A stretch of 64,000 nucleotides of DNA from an uncultured Winogradskyella sp. GTDB lineage: Bacteria > Bacteroidota > Bacteroidia > Flavobacteriales > Flavobacteriaceae. A program made the translations under genes and the position numbers. Under the pieces are notes generated by a model. The model did not search any database and was not told the origin of the DNA. It was given only the letters and a program-made list of their open reading frames with translations. The DNA is taken from positions 124,001 to 188,000 of the forward strand of contig NZ_CANMXL010000001.1 of NCBI RefSeq assembly GCF_947501905.1, read 5' to 3'. Below are positions 63,719-64,000 of the stretch, piece after piece. Position 1 is the stretch's first letter, and each line of letters starts with the position of its first letter.

Positions 63719-63925
63719 ATGAAAACACTTAGTTTAAAAAAAATGGAGAATGTAGTAGGTGGTAATGACGATTGCTTCAACACTGTTGGATTATCGGCAT
63801 TTGCAGGACTACTCTTTGGAGGACCATTAGGTATGGCTCTTAATGGTTTATGGGCTTATGGAGTCAGTTCAGAATGTGCTAATGTTCAATATACAGGAGG
63901 GACTCCACCTCCAGGATGGCCTTAA
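63719..63925 (+). CDS. Double-glycine-leader bacteriocin-like peptide
   Basis: 68 residues. The leader MKTLSLKKMENVVGG ends in GG, the recognition and cleavage site of peptidase-containing ABC exporters. The predicted mature 53-residue peptide has Cys19 and Cys53, a hydrophobic core (T22-V49) with G30xxxG34xxxG38, and a Pro-rich tail (TPPPGWP). This is a class II bacteriocin-like layout typical of Bacteroidota. No exporter or immunity gene is visible before the window ends. A terminator follows at 63951. Confidence 0.75.
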   Translation: MKTLSLKKMENVVGGNDDCFNTVGLSAFAGLLFGGPLGMALNGLWAYGVSSECANVQYTGGTPPPGWP

Positions 63926-63950
63926 TATCAAAATTAATTATTAAGTTTAG

Positions 63951-63978
63951 AAATATCGGAGAATAACTTCCGATATTT
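63951..63978 (+). terminator. Intrinsic terminator after the double-glycine peptide
   Basis: AAATATCGGA (63951-63960) and TCCGATATTT (63969-63978) form a perfect 10-bp stem with an 8-nt loop, followed by TCTTTTAT. It makes the peptide gene likely monocistronic. Confidence 0.75.
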
Positions 63979-64000
63979 TCTTTTATAAAAATGAACGAAA

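Noticed and set aside
1..64000. tRNA, rRNA, CRISPR array or intact insertion sequence
   Set aside because: None was seen on either strand; only tmRNA and small palindromic repeats are present.

Overview
The window comes from an AT-rich chromosome of a marine-type member of the Flavobacteriaceae (Bacteroidota). The evidence is a gliding-motility/T9SS type B sorting domain, promoters of the Bacteroidota form (TTTG, about 19 nt, TAnnTTTG), weak ribosome binding sites, a tmRNA encoding the tag GENNYALAA, and housekeeping genes of that family. It looks like ordinary chromosome with small accessory patches. There are no rRNA, tRNA or CRISPR features and no intact insertion sequence.

Layout. 0-17.5 kb: a K+ channel cut by the window edge, PspC and DUF2851 proteins, a PLP-dependent cystathionine beta-synthase-like enzyme, a LolC/E-type permease, a NamZ-type (DUF1343) lipoprotein, a sterol-desaturase-like hydroxylase, small hypothetical genes, an amidohydrolase, a YciI-like protein, and an envelope pair made of a very long TPR protein and an outer-membrane barrel. 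17.7-25.6 kb: ftsE and a surface-polysaccharide patch (two GT2 and one GT4 glycosyltransferases, a phosphoethanolamine-transferase-like enzyme, two tandem flippases). 25.7-32 kb: typA, kdsA, small genes, and a T9SS-exported PKD protein. 32-37.6 kb: a winged-helix regulator, a Coq4-like protein and CreD, with two identical promoter/operator palindromes, then a DUF2809-SanA fusion and a DUF1361 protein. 38.9-40 kb: ssrA and a 650-bp gene-poor tail carrying a duplicate of the ssrA 3' end.

40-48.4 kb is rich in thiol-redox genes: msrB-msrA-glutaredoxin-selO-nitroreductase on one strand, then dsbD, two rhodanese-like proteins, a peroxiredoxin-like protein and a TlpA-like lipoprotein on the other, and a YceI protein. 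48.4-56 kb is a complete trpEGDCFBA operon behind a readable transcription attenuator (leader peptide with three consecutive Trp codons). It runs into a small membrane protein and trmL. 56-64 kb holds rhlE, an orphan cassette-like gene, a uracil-DNA-glycosylase-family gene interrupted in frame by a palindromic repeat, yaaA, rluD, a PASTA protein, ddl and, at the edge, a double-glycine-leader bacteriocin-like peptide.

The points most worth a second look are the trp attenuator, the palindromic repeat family that enters two coding sequences (trpF and the UDG gene) and brackets trpF, the paired operators of the Coq4/CreD locus, the double-glycine peptide at the right edge, and the ssrA 3'-end duplicate. 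Functions are assigned from motif recognition in the translated sequence; no database search was run.
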